Source of the DNA: Incurvaria masculella
Lineage: Eukaryota; Arthropoda; Insecta; Lepidoptera; Incurvariidae
Length of the DNA stretch: 64,000 nt
NCBI GenBank assembly: GCA_946894095.1
Contig: OX335649.1
Location: 16,944,001 to 17,008,000 of the forward strand
Reading direction: 5' to 3'
Under the pieces are notes generated by a model that worked only from the letters and a program-made list of their open reading frames with translations, searched no databases and had not been told where the DNA came from. The translations under genes and the position numbers were made by a program. Of this stretch, positions 32,409 through 44,427 are shown in pieces (position 1 is the stretch's first letter; each line of letters starts with the position of its first letter).

Positions 32409-33345
32409 ATAAGGTGAGTTTAAAATAAGGTGAGTTTAAAATAATCTACAAGCCTTATAGGGTTGATTCAGTATCTGATATAGAACAACTTTTGCTAAGA
32501 ATGTAGGTATGTAATTTTTTTTGTTCCATATTAATTTTTGGGAAATTTATGCATTACATTCTTCCCAGTATTGTCAACAACTTTTGCGAAGAAACTATGT
32601 ACCTATCGGTAATGGTTTCCAAGAAAATAAATTATTAAAGTGCACTAACTCTTCAAACTGCCTATTTGAAAAATAGGTTCCGCGCCGCGCCGGCCGGCGG
32701 CGCGGTGGCGGCGCGCGGCGGCTGAGTCTATTTTACCTACCCGAATAGTTTTGCCTCCTTCCCACGCTGACGTACGCCGCGCCGGGCTATGGATTTGGTC
32801 GGCGCGGCTGTAATGTAGGTATGTACACAAGCATGCATGTCCTTTTTCGCGCGATCGGCGCTCGCTTCACTTAAATTCACTCACGTGTGATACTCAGGTC
32901 CGATGCGCGTCATGGACCTTGACATACTAATTGCTTTCAAAACGAAAAGAAACGTCCTTCAGTGAGAGGGGAGGCGGTGGCGGCGGGGGAGATGGGGCGG
33001 CGGGGCTTCTGTCTGCGCACGCGGCGGCGGCGGCGGCGGAGAATTGTCTTGTGTCAGTGGGTCACGGTCGGGTCAACGCCCCGTGGTTGACCTATATTTT
33101 TAATTAGGTAGTTGAAGAGTTAGTGCACTTTAATAATTTATTTTCTTGGAAACCATTACAGATAGGTGCATAGTTTCTTCGCAAAAGTTGTTTAAAATAC
33201 TGGGAAGAACATACTGTTTAAATTTCTCAAAAATTAAAATGGAACAAAAAAAATTACAAGCCTACATTCTTAGCAAAAGTTGTTCTATATCAGATACTGA
33301 ATCAACCCTATAAGGCTTGTAGATTATTTTAAACTCACCTTATAT
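32409..33345. mobile_element. Long-TIR element A, copy 2
   Basis: Duplicate of 24784-25720. Confidence 0.8.
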
Positions 33346-33972
33346 ATGGTGAGTTTTTAATAATCTACAAGCCTTATAGGGTTGATTCAGTATCTGATAT
33401 AGAACAACTTTTGCTAAGAATATAGGTATCTAATTTTTTTTGTTGCATTATAATTTTTGAGAAATTTAAACAGTATGTTCTTCCCAGTATTGTATACAAC
33501 TTTTGCGAAGAAACTATGCACCTATGGGTAATGGTGTCCAAGAAAATAATTTATTAAAGTGCACTAACTCTTCAACTGCCTAATTAAAAATATAGGTCAA
33601 CCACGGGCCATTGACACTACTGTGACCCACTAACGCAAAACACAATTTACCTCCGCGCCGCGCCGCCGCCCTGCTCAGCCGCGTGCTCTGACAGGGCGCA
33701 GGGTAGGTAAGTAGGGGAAGCATCTGCCGCGACGGCAAATGCTACTTACCTACCCGAACCGTTTTGTTTCGTTCCCACTTCTAATTGCTTTCAAACGAAA
33801 ACAAACGTCCTTCAGCGTGAGGCGGCGGCGGCGGCGGAACGGGGCGGTTGTGTCTTGCGTCAGAGGGTCACAATAAGGTCAATGTCCCGTGGTTGGCCTA
33901 TTGTTCAAATAGGCAGTTGAAGAATTAGTGCACTTTAATAAATTATTTTCATGGAAACCGTTACCGATAGAT
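33346..33972. mobile_element. Long-TIR element B, copy 2
   Basis: Duplicate of 25721-26347. Confidence 0.75.
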
Positions 33973-33984
33973 GCATTTATGCAT

Positions 33985-34040
33985 TTAGCCAAACTACCAC
34001 ATGGGAATTAGGTGCCATGCCAGAACCTTCCTTATATGGT
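33985..34040 (-). mobile_element. SINE fragment, copy 2
   Basis: Duplicate of 26360-26415. Confidence 0.6.
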
Positions 34041-34646
34041 TACCATATACCGTCTATGATAGAAGTGTTCTCAAGCTTTCCCTCGGAAATATTTATTAGA
34101 CGCCGCTCAGCGCCCGCCCCGCCCGCACAATAACCGCCGCCCACGCGCTGGCGCGCGGCGGCAAGGGATACCGTCAATATTACCATCAACAATAACGGCG
34201 TATTAGAAGAAAATTTAAATATTAATATAAAGTTTAAATATACCTTTATAGGTAGTATTAAAACCATAATCTCTCTTTGAAAACATACGGCTTTTCACGC
34301 CGCGGCAGGTGTAGGCAGGTTTTGTCAAGGAGAAAGCCGCCACGTTCCGTCGGAGAATGTCTCTTCCCGCTGCGGCAAAAGCCGTAAGTTTTCAAACATG
34401 TTCAAAGACCGCGGTAATCTCAAAAGTATCAAAAACCATAATTATTTTGGAAATTAGCTTTATTTGGAAATTATCATTTTAACTAATATCCGAATTATTT
34501 GGCCTAGGGTTGTTATCTGTCCTGAATTTTTTTTTATTTTGAATTTTTCTTAGGCACAAATAATACCAAAACAAAAAAGTGGATGCTATATGGGGCCAGT
34601 TTGTGCATAAGGCAATCAATATAAAAAAAACATATGGGTTATATAT

Positions 34647-34775
34647 TTGTCAGCCTCGGTAGCCCAGTGGCGCGACGCCTTGCGGTTCGATAAGCTGGGT
34701 GAAGTAACTCTGAGAGCTGTGGGTTTCTAGAGGGGTGACCGTTTTCCACCTTTGAGGCTGGACGTGGTTCGGATT
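34647..34775 (+). mobile_element. SINE 5S-like head, copy 2
   Basis: Duplicate of 27022-27150. Confidence 0.75.
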
Positions 34776-35110
34776 ATACGTTTTTTAGTTCCGTAACCAA
34801 AGGGTGCCAACGGAAGTCTATTACTAAGCCTCCTGTCCGTCCGTCCGTCCGTCCGTCTGTTCCAGGGCTGTATCTCATAAACCATAATAGGTAGGTAGCT
34901 GAAATTCTCACAGAGTGTGTTTTGCCGCTATAACAACAGACAGGTTAAATTTAAAATATAAAACACCGTATTATATAAAATATAAACTTTAGTGCAAATC
35001 GGACTCGCACACAAAGGGTTCCGTACCAACGTACAAAATTTAACAAAAAAAAACACGATCATTGTATGGGGACCCCCTTGAATTATTATTATTTTAAAAT
35101 TTTTATTTAA
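34776..35110. repeat. Chimeric ACGG-type repeat C5, copy 2
   Basis: Duplicate of 27151-27485. Confidence 0.75.
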
Positions 35111-35134
35111 ATCCAGTTTAATGTAGCCGAGCAA

Positions 35135-35370
35135 TACAAGGAGGTTTTTTTTATGCGACCTGACATGGATAGCTACTAACTACCGTTATGATATTAGTCC
35201 AATACACCAAATTCCCGAAGAAATTAGGTGCCATGCTAGGACCTTCCCTTTATGAGCACGGCTACAATAAACTGGATGGAAAACACTGGCATTTTATTAT
35301 TTCCGCTTTAAACATCTTTTTATCGAATGCGATGGTACCAATCTGGACGTGCTGAGCCTACCACCTAGTA
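35135..35370 (-). mobile_element. SINE body, copy 2
   Basis: Duplicate of 27510-27745. Confidence 0.75.
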
Positions 35371-35553
35371 GTGTCTTACAGCATTACTGAACTATAGAAC
35401 ATTTAGATCTAAGTATGTATTTCATAATTATGGACGAAAAATATGTTATGTAAACCCGTGAAGTTTCTTTGCGGGTTCTTATTTACTGGGTTGATCAAAT
35501 CCGCGGATCTTTGTGACGTAACTTAGTGTAGAAAGAACTACTTTACGAATATA

Positions 35554-35626
35554 CTGCAAGGCTGGACCCGAACCAGCAAAACATACCATTCGCGGGTATT
35601 GCGTCTACCAATTTCGCCACCGGCTG
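35554..35626 (-). pseudogene. tRNA-like cloverleaf T2, duplicate
   Basis: Identical to 27929-28001. Confidence 0.6.
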
Positions 35627-35865
35627 TGTACCAATAATTTGGAATTCTCCTACAGTCCCTCCTCCCGTAATGAATGCCTCCTACTAACACAGTATTTAAG
35701 ATTATACCTACATACATTTATTTAACGCTTCATCTGCGTTGCGGACATTGCGGGCTCTTTCTTTAATTAATGTGTCCTTGCTTCACGGTCGATTATACAT
35801 ACATACATACATATCACATTCCTTGGAATAACCGACGTACCGGCTTAGTACGAAAAAGTATATTT
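35627..35865. mobile_element. Rearranged body of tRNA-Leu-like repeat, duplicate
   Basis: Duplicate of 28002-28240. Confidence 0.6.
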
Positions 35866-35903
35866 ACGTAACTTACTGTAGTTTGACTACCAAAAAGTTT
35901 AAA

Positions 35904-35928
35904 TAAATGAAATGAAATGAAATGAAAG
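35904..35928. repeat. (AATGA)n microsatellite, duplicate
   Basis: Same repeat number as at 28279-28303, as far as I can count. Confidence 0.85.
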
Positions 35929-35971
35929 AACAGCTCGCATTCGCTTGCAACTCAGAAAGGAAAATAAATTC

Positions 35972-36949
35972 GTGCATGAACCGGGTGATAATGGAACTCA
36001 TGACCTTTGCCATGAGAAGCAAGTCCCTGCGCCCCTGACCTAAAAAAGTGTTGCATAAACGAGATGAGGATTGCACTTACGGTCTTTGCCATGAGAAACA
36101 AGACCCGCGCCCCTAAACTAAAAAAAAAGGGGTGCATGAACGGAGTGTGGATTAAACTCATGGTCTGCCATGAGAAGCAAGGCGCCGCGCCCCTGAGCTA
36201 AAAAACCGGCCAAGTGCGAGTCGGACTCGCGCACGAAAGGTTCCGTACCTTCGTACATCATTTAACACCGATTAATTACGTTTTTGTATGGGGGCCCCTT
36301 AATTTTTTTATATTTTTGTATTTTTACCTATTTGTTGTTATAGCGGCAAAATAAATACACACTCTGTGAACATTTCAGCCGTCCACCTATTACGGTTCAT
36401 GAGATACAGCCCTTTGACAGACGGACGGACGGACGGTAAGAAGAGGCTTAGTAATAGGGTTCCGTTTTCACCCTTTGGGTACGGAACCCTAAAAAGTAGT
36501 ACATGAACGGAGTGCGGATTGAACTCATGGTCTTTGCCATGAGAAGCAAGGCCCCACGCCCCTGAGCTAAAAAAAAGTGATGCATGAACGGAGTGTGGAT
36601 TGAGCTCACGACCTTTGCCATTAGAAGCAAGGCCCTGCGCCCCTGAGCTAAAATAAGTAGTACATGAACGGAGTGTGGATTGAACTCATGGTCTTGGTCA
36701 TGAGAAGCAAGCCCCACGCCCCTGAGCTAAAAAAGTGATGCATGAACGGAGTGTGGATTGAACTTACGACCTTTGCCATGAGAAGCAAGGCCCTGCGCCC
36801 CCGAGCTAAAAAATTGGTGCATGAACAGGGTGAAGATTAAACTCATCATCTTTGCTATGAGAAGCAAGGCCCTGCGCCCCTGAGCTTAAAAAAGTGGTGC
36901 ATGAACGGAGTGTGGATTGAACTCATGGTCTTTGCCATGCGAATCAAGG
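35972..36949 (-). repeat. Tandem array of tRNA-Met-like units, copy 2
   Basis: Duplicate of the array at 28347, ending at the 767-bp indel breakpoint (36949). Confidence 0.75.
36200..36495 (-). repeat. ACGG-type repeat C6, copy 2
   Basis: Duplicate of 28575-28870, inserted in the array. Confidence 0.9.
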
Positions 36950-37572
36950 TTTTAGATTTTAGTCGATTTTCGGTCAATTTTCGTAGTCGACAAATGCTGT
37001 AAAAACTATAATACCTAATTCAAATTTTCTTGTTTATTTTTAAATATGACTATATTACGGATGTTTGCATGCTATTTATATCTCACACGAACGTGTATAA
37101 TGAAGCTAATAACCCTTCTGAATATTGGTCGATTTACCCCCAAAAACGGCAAATTTTGTTTTTGCTGTCATTTGTAAGAGGGTTGATTTTTTGAAAAAAC
37201 AATAGCATGCAGACACAGATCCATAGATACAGGAGAAAAAAACACAGGTAAATCGCAACAGCGGTTTTTAAATGATTAGTCAACTACGGATGTATGGGCA
37301 AAGTCGCCTCCGGGGGCACCTTAAGTGGCATCCACTTAAGACCCACAAAAAACCGATGGGTTTCCCTGGCTCCTCTCCTATTTACCCCACTCAGGTAATT
37401 TAGCATAATGCTAAGTTTAAAAATGATGGCTGAAATTAAGATATGGGTAGATAGAAACAGCATTAAAATCAAGAAAGCGATCCTGAAGTGTATAAGCGCT
37501 AACTTGTAACAGTAACTCGGTTCAACGTAGGATTGTGTAAGAGTTCTTGTCTAGCGCCGGGGTATGTAGTCC

Positions 37573-37770
37573 ATGGTCAGGAGCAAGCGGCGGCGGCGGC
37601 GACGGCGAACGGGAGGAGGCACGGGCGGGCGGCTGCGGAGGCCCAGGAGAATAGCCGCCGCTCCACGAATTGAAAGGCTAATTAGGGAGGAAACCTTCCG
37701 TTATTCCGACCAGGGTTTCGGTGCAGTTGCTTTGTCATCAGTCGTCCGGGGTTGGTTCCCAGATGTGTCG
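37573..37770 (+). CDS. Possible exon, duplicate (weak)
   Basis: Identical to the frame at 30712-30909, including the GTGAGT donor-like site. It has the same low weight and caveats. If real, the tandem duplication would give two copies of one exon. Confidence 0.2.
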
Positions 37771-38164
37771 GTGAGTTACGGAGGAGACTGATTGTTACCA
37801 GCGAGCATGGAAGGACGTACAATGGTTGATTAGTATTACCAGTGAGCATTGGAAGGACGGGAGGAGCGATAGAAACTAATTCGTATGGCGGCAGCGTAGC
37901 AACGAGTAGTCCATAATGTATAATTGTACTTAGATCGCTTATGAATTCGAGACGCCCATAATATTCTGTCAAAATGGTGTCTTCGGTTTTTAAGTTTCGA
38001 CTTATTTTACGTCTTTGTAAAAGAGCAATACGTTTAACAAATTGTTTTGCATTCGGACGGGAGGATTACTATAAGATTCATCTCCTATTGTTTTTATGGA
38101 ACTAGACATGGTTGACTAATACCACACCGCTTGTCATACTATCAGCCCAACGGGAACCACTTAA

Positions 38165-38490
38165 GAGGATAATGAGGTGATCAAGTTCCATACAATGGCT
38201 CGTGCCTGTTTCCTCAGTCAAATTAAGAAAAAACAAAGAAAAAAAATCAACATAGAGCTACGTCTGTACGTTTTTGTTTTTATGATAACTTAACTTGTAG
38301 CCATGATAAACGCCTTTATGTATTTGTGTATCATATCACGGATATGAGTAAATTTATAAAAAACAAACACATACAAACATAGCACTCAGTAGATTTATTG
38401 AATGTGCAAATAATCAGAAAAATATTTCTTAATTTGACTGAGGAAATAGGCGCGAGCCATTGTATGGAACTTGATCACCTCACTATCCAC
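38165..38490. mobile_element. TTAA-flanked MITE D, complete
   Basis: TTAA at 38161-38164 and 38491-38494. The terminal inverted repeats of about 65 bp differ at only a few positions (GAGGATAATGAGGTGATC versus GTGGATAGTGAGGTGATC). Non-coding centre. TTAA duplication suggests piggyBac-type mobilisation. Confidence 0.85.
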
Positions 38491-38499
38491 TTAATATTG

Positions 38500-39215
38500 A
38501 CCTACCAAACTTCGCCTCTGCTTCGGTGGTTCGCGATTGCAGGAGTGAAGGGTGCGAGAGTGTTTAGGGAGGAGCCGTCGAGCCACTCGTCGAGTTACGG
38601 CCCTTTAAAAGCGTCGTTCCGCGCGAAATTCGGCTCATTCCTAGTTAAGGTGTCGGGGGAAATGGAATGGTGCGCATAAACAAAAGTTTAAGGCTGCGGC
38701 GCAGGAACTTGGCATGGGCAGAAGATTATTAATATCTTCCATCCATGTTTCGTGGGAAGATGACGTTAGAGAAATAATTTCAAATTATTTGTAAGGGTTC
38801 AGGAAAGTCATTCGCACAATGCGGAACCGGCAGGGAATGCCCATTCAGTGTCAACATTCCTCGGATCAGAACCAATTGATCCTGTAAATCCTTAAAGATA
38901 AGGATTGGTAAACTGTGGAATGCACGAGGTATTTTCCCTAAAGTAAAAAGCCTGTCCTTCAAACAGGTGTGAAATTTACTTCACAGCTGTCTTTCAAATA
39001 GGGTGTGAAGAAACACCTGGCCAGCCGGCATGGTTTTCGCAGCCCTAAGTTCGAAAGCCCATGGACTTCGTCGGGTACCTCTAATGTGAGGGCCTGGCGT
39101 AAGCCGTGATAAAAACATTGTTTCATATTCAAATATATTATCAATTATTTTTTTTTAGTAAAAGTAGTGTCGATGCGTTTTGGAGTCACAGCGTTACTAA
39201 ATTATGGGCACCTCT
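38500..39215. other. No gene; dispersed repeat of unknown type at about 38960-39130
   Basis: The complement of 39030-39095 (GGTACCCGACGAAGTCCATG, GGGCTTTCGAACTTAGGG, GCTGCGAAAACC) matches 58280-58345 on the plus strand. It is probably a retroelement remnant, but no protein family could be recognised. The rest is unique-looking. Confidence 0.4.
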
Positions 39216-39223
39216 GCCTTTAA

Positions 39224-39696
39224 GGCGCTAGGACTAGCCAACTACTCGCGCCATACAAATGCACTTTTTAACACATGTAATAATATGTAGTGAAACGCTT
39301 CAGCAAATCCAAATAGAACTCCAGACTGATAATGGATTGTTAATATTTTTTTATTCCATCATTTATTTAAATAATAATAAAAATAAAAAAAGTTGATTTT
39401 TCTCATTAGAAATCTGAAAGTCATTCGATTTCTAGATATAAGCAAAAACAGCATATATGCATAAACAAAAAATTCCATTTGCTTTTAGATTTCTACATTT
39501 AGTCAAAAAAGTTCGGAAATGGACACCGTTTCCGCAATGTATTTTGTATAGAAAAAGGAAACATACATTAACGAAAATCATTCGATTCCTAGACAAGGAA
39601 TCATATATTGTAAGGATGACACTTATAATCGTCAGACTTAGTTAGTTTACTTGGGGTGCCTCGTCTAACTTTGCGATTTGGCTAGTACCAGGCCCT
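39224..39696. mobile_element. TTAA-type MITE, family R, copy 2 (inverted)
   Basis: Inverted relative to 11788-12301. TTAA on the left side (39220-39223), TTTA on the right, so one flank has mutated. It lacks the two hairpins of copy 1 and keeps one arm of each. Confidence 0.75.
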
Positions 39697-39699
39697 TTA

Positions 39700-41345
39700 T
39701 AACGTTGCCCCAAACAATGGAAAACATTAAACCATGATTAAAACAGTCACAATTAAAATTAAGAAATATTTCATTTTCTCTAAGACAGGCCTCGGAAACT
39801 TTAACTTATCTCTATTTAACACACTGCACAATTACGCACTTAAGTTTGATACAATAAAATGGTCCGTGTTTTCCGTCCAGTGCAATGTAGCCATGAAGGA
39901 GTGTTAGGCCATTATAAATAAAAAACAGTTAAGGCGGCAGCAATCTTACAAGAATAAACGTAGGACTTGTAAGTTCGCCACGAATACGTACCAAACGATG
40001 TGGTTTGTCCCCAATAGCAATAGGTATTTTATTCAATTATTTAGATCATCAGTGGTTGCATACCAACGCTAGGATCTTCAGTCTGGGTTTCCACGATTAG
40101 TTCTGTAGTTCTTAGGTAACGTCGAGCGCAGACGTCTACCGAAGGTGCCACCCAAGATGGCGTCACGTCCGGACGCGAGTGCCCGGCAGCTAATAACACG
40201 ATTTACTGCTGGCGGTGTACGTACTTACTCACGTCATAGATGAATGATAGTAGGGAAAGATTACTAACGTCATGTAAGTGTTGAATAGGGAATACATTTG
40301 AGAATACATTCAATACAAACCAATGAATATCAATGATAGATTCTTGATAGAATGACGATTCTTAATTTATAGTTAAAATGTCACGTTTTCATCATGCCTG
40401 CCTAGGCAAAATTTGGAATTAAGCTTAGTTTAATAATGGTGTAACTAGTTCTGGCAGTGCCGGGAGATGGCGCTGGTTAGAAATGTCATAGTACCAGCGA
40501 AAATAAGAAGTATTTAGCGAGTTTTGTATGTTGCACGACGATGGCAGTCTATCCTTGCTATCCTTTGTCTATGCTTACGTACACTGCGAAACCGTTTGCC
40601 ACCCCCTCTGTCACGCCCGGTCCCGGTCCTTTCAACCGACCGCGGCACCAGAACGGTGTGACAGTTCATAATAACAAGCTGTTAATAACTGCAAATTATT
40701 AAGTGAATTTATGACCATTTAACTTTTTGCAGATGGTCGTCACATTTTAAGGTGGATCATCCCGGTCAACTCCCCATACAAACGGGGAAAGAAGATCACG
40801 CCCATATTTCTTGTCAGAAATCTAAAATTTTGCTCTAAACAGCTTTATTTGATCGAACTAGATGTCTGATGACCCTTGGCATTGTACTATTGTGTTTGGT
40901 TTCTAAATTATAAGATCTGAAAGTTCGAATTTTTCGCGTGTTTTATACAATAACTTTGGAGGTGGATTACTCAACGATAACATCTATACATCTTAAAAAG
41001 ATTAGTCATCAGATATACTTGTTTCTTTAAAATTTATAATCAATTTAGTTTTTAGATTTTTGACTACAGCGGTCGTGGTTTACTTTTACCTTTAAGTCGT
41101 TTTGTAATTACAATGTTTGAAAATCTTACCAAATCAAACACTATGCGCATTGTCTGCTTTGTGGACATGTTGCATCCTCCTCTTAACAGAGCCTGTCTTT
41201 TTCTTTGAAACATAGGAGGTCCCAGAACGAAATAGCATTTTGTACCATGCCCGTGAATGAGTTAGTCCCGCTGGGAAGGGACACATTAAACGAATTATAC
41301 AGCAGTGATTGGGAAATAACTAAAAAGTTCATTGCATAAATCGTT
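39700..41345. other. No gene recognised
   Basis: A short SINE remnant may lie at 39860-39900 (GTGTTTTCCGTCCAGTGCAA). 40090-40200 and 40540-40680 are CpG-richer without coding structure. The rest is AT-rich. Confidence 0.35.
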
Positions 41346-41347
41346 AG

Positions 41348-41492
41348 GTATTTTAGAATTCCGTCTCCAAAGTATGCTAAACGGAACCTTACTACTAAGC
41401 CTCCGCTTTCCGTCCCTCCGTCTGTCACAGGGCTGTATCTCATGAACCGTAATAGGTAGACGCCTGAAATGTTCATAGAGTGTCCGTCACAG
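41348..41492 (+). repeat. ACGG-type repeat C7, left half only
   Basis: TTTTAGAATTCCGTCTCC, CTAAGCCTCCGCTTTCCGTC and CTGTATCTCATGAACCGTAA are present. The right half is missing. Confidence 0.75.
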
Positions 41493-41834
41493 TCACTTTA
41501 CAAATCAGTCGTCCTCTACAAATCACTTGTCCTCTACAGATCGCTCGTCCTCCACAAATCACTGGAATATTCGCTCCGTTTAGTGTCCTTAATGTAAGTC
41601 TCACGTAGATATACTCGTAGCCGTTCCGTGGCGTTTAGCATATCACTTGTTATTCGCAAATAATCTTTGTCGAGCAATCTATGGTCAAGCCTAAGTATTT
41701 ACGACCTGCGACTTTCTGGGTTTAAGATTGAAAATCCGGCGTTACTCTTCTCTAGAGCAAATTTAATAGTTGTAGCATAGTAATATAAGATTTCCCAATA
41801 ACTACGTGTTTAGTAAATATACGCTCTCGTACTG

Positions 41835-42120
41835 AGCAGGTACGTCGCTTATTCCAAGGAATGTGATATGTGCATGTTTGCATAATCGACCGTGCAGCGA
41901 GGACACATAAATAAAGAAAAAGCCCAGTAAAAAGAATAAATTTACAAATATACTGGAAGGCTGGACCCGAATCAGCAAAACATACCATTTGCGGGTATTA
42001 CTTGTTCCAATTACGCCACCTGCTGTATACTCATAATTTGGAATTCTCCTACAGTTCCTCTTCCTGTAATTAATGCCTCCTACTTACATTTATTTAACGC
42101 TTTGTCTGCGTCGTGGAAAT
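41835..42120 (-). mobile_element. tRNA-Leu-like dispersed repeat, copy T3
   Basis: On the minus strand: upstream flank (42030-42120), tRNA module (41953-42025), then body (41842-41926, complement of ATTCCAAGGAATGTGATATG). This order agrees with T1. Confidence 0.65.
41953..42025 (-). pseudogene. tRNA-like cloverleaf, copy T3
   Basis: 73 nt. D arm diverged (GTGGCGTAATTGGAACAAG), anticodon stem retained, T arm TGCTGATTCGGGTCCAGCC with one mismatch. It is older or more decayed than T1 and T2. Confidence 0.5.
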
Positions 42121-42453
42121 TGACTGCAAAGAATGAACATTCAAACGCTCAAGCCGCACATGTAATATTATTGTGATAACCGCGAAAATAACCAAGAATT
42201 ACATACCACAATCCACAATGTGATAAGGGCCTTTTTTACTGATGATTAGTTTAATTGCATTTCTTAGCAGCTTGAACACAATACTAGTAGAAGGTAGTCA
42301 GAACTTTAGTAATAAAGGCTCATTCTTCTTTTCCACCAAGTACTGATGACATTAATCATCACATTACAGGGCCTTTCTTACCATCTCGCGATCGATACCA
42401 GTACAAGATAATCAGCACTTTAGTAATAAAGGCCACTTAAGGGTCAATTAAAA

Positions 42454-42657
42454 GGGGACGCATCATAAAGTCCAAAAAGCACAAGGTCCAAAACCCATAC
42501 CGTCCAAAACACTAATGATTACGGATCTTTTTCAATTAGGTTAGGTTAGGTTAGGTTAGATCATAATATTTGCATTTATAAATATATGCAAAAATACATA
42601 CTTTTGGATGTTCTGGGTTTTGGACCTTATGCTTTTTGGACTTTATGAAGGCGACCC
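42454..42657. mobile_element. Small MITE, family U, copy 2
   Basis: Inverted relative to copy 1 (1355-1539). TIR GGGGACGCATCATAAAGTCC at the left. The centre contains a TTAGG run. Confidence 0.8.
42536..42559 (+). repeat. (TTAGG)4 telomere-type repeat
   Basis: Four perfect TTAGG units plus TTAG, the insect telomeric motif, within the centre of MITE U copy 2. Confidence 0.9.
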
Positions 42658-42949
42658 AATTAAAATATATCAGCACTTGGTGAAAACCAGGCTTAGTCTA
42701 ATAAAAAAACTAGAATGAATTTCCTAGAATAAGACGTTATTTATGTTCGCCACAGATTCCGAACCGCTCCCACCTATTCTGATCTTTAGTAGAAGGCTTT
42801 GAACCCGAAGAGCAACAGCAAAGATTTACCCCGGCTGCTATTTATTTTGCTGAGGAAGCCTTTGCTTTGTTGCCGGTACGCCGAGTCGAGAATGAAGGCT
42901 CTATACTCGCGGCCTGTTTCAATTGTTCCCTGCTCAGATAAGAAAAGGA

Positions 42950-43450
42950 AGGAGATGTGCCATCTAGCGCGCCTAATATGGGACCGGCTGTCTCAAATTT
43001 TCTAAAACAACCACCTCAACTTGAGGAGAAAACAAAATTCATATAGGTATATATTGATTTTACTTTATAGCAGTATAGAAACGATGCAGTTCGTACAAAC
43101 ATACCAAGCCATTCGAGGTTACACAGGTAACACAAGAACAGAAAAGGGTGGAAAATACATTATTTGGAGAATATACTATTTGGCACCATACAAAAAACGT
43201 GTTTTTTGTTTGTAATTTTTTTTGTACGATGGTACGGAACCCTTCGTGTGCGAGTCCGACTCGCACTTGGCCGGCGGTTTACACGTTTTTAGTGGAAGTG
43301 CCTCATTGCCACGCGAACCTAGCCGCAGACGTTCTGGAGTGTTTCTGTTTGCGGGAACTGACTTGGCGAACGCATTTCAGGGCCACATTCGTGCGTAGCG
43401 AGACGGTGGTTCGGCTGTGTACGACGCGTCGCGGTGGCCTCCTAAAGCCC
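42950..43450. repeat. Dispersed repeat V, copy 1 (interrupted)
   Basis: GTGCCATCTAGCGCGCCTAA near 42957 and GCGGGAACTGACTTGGCGAA with TCGGCTGTGTACGACGCG further on match 56650-56865 in the same order. About 300 bp, including ACGG-type fragment C8, lies between the two parts here. Nature unknown. Confidence 0.5.
43196..43277 (+). repeat. ACGG-type repeat C8, right end only
   Basis: GGTACGGAACCCTTCGTG then GCGAGTCCGACTCGCACTTG and GCCGG. Confidence 0.8.
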
Positions 43451-43677
43451 TACGTGGACAATTTGTCCATACGGCGGCGACCCAAGTAACGCCCTCATGA
43501 CACTTCGCTCTCCTTTCTCTTCTGTGGTTCCCACCGAGCGTACGAGTGCCTGCGTTCACCAACATTTCTGATGATAAACAGCAGGGGCTTGAACTGTTTA
43601 CTAGGTTGAATGAAGTTACAGAGTAGCGCACCACTGAAACCGGCACTTCAAAATTTCATTCCGGGTCCTCAGCCCGT

Positions 43678-44013
43678 AGTCCCAGCTGTCACCTAACTTG
43701 GCGTTTCCGGCACTTCGAAGTTACGTAAAAATGTCAAACTCCATACAAGTTTTTACTAAATATTCTGTGGTTTTACTTTTTCAAGCTGTCAAAGTCAAAC
43801 TCGGACTTCGATTTGTATGAAAACGCGGAGTCGGCGTAAACGGCAACGTCGACATATTTACGCCAACGGTGAGTAAGCTGTCAAATCAAACTCGGACTCG
43901 CAAATGTTAGTTCGCTTAACGCCCACTGCGCGCGTTCCTCAATTTCTCCATACATTTGAAAACGACAGTCTATCGGTTTGCCGTAAACGCCAATCTAGGT
44001 GACGACTGGGACT
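43678..44013. mobile_element. 340-bp MITE, family M, copy 2
   Basis: Termini AGTCCCAGCTGTCACCTAAC and the complement of GTGACGACTGGGACT. Interior TTTGTATGAAAACGCGGAGT and CATACATTTGAAAACG shared with the other M copies. Confidence 0.85.
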
Positions 44014-44425
44014 TCGGGTCCTGGAAACAGCTTTTCACCCCGGAAAGCATTGGTCGATAATAGTTATTTTACTTCGAGAATAATCGTGGTTTTTAGTAGT
44101 GATGGAACAGTTAGAAGATGGGTTCGCCATTGGTTTTGTGTGCCAATAATATCAGTGGCGGAATGAATCCAATATTAGTGGACCTATAAGAACGCGGAGA
44201 TCAATCTCTGTGCCTGAGAAGCCTGAAATATAATACTCAGTACTCGGGAACCAGAAATGACACCAGTGATCATTATAAACCACGTTATCAATCAATAAGT
44301 GTTTGTTTATTTCGGATACCTTTATTTATTCCTGCTAATCACGAACGAAAGTCGCATATCTGAATGTTTTGTATTATGCTTAGGTAATCCTAATTCTAAA
44401 ATCAACCACTGCATATGTTTGCATT
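44014..44425. other. No gene recognised
   Basis: AT-rich, nothing identifiable. Confidence 0.4.
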
Positions 44426-44427
44426 TG

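Larger units (their letters stand above)
31594..38454. repeat. Large tandem duplication, copy 2 (6861 bp)
   Basis: Second copy of 23969-31593, minus the 767-bp segment. Downstream of 38454 the MITE and the single-copy flank continue. Confidence 0.95.

Noticed and set aside
42536..42559. Chromosome end
   Set aside because: Only four TTAGG units, located inside a MITE and surrounded by ordinary sequence.
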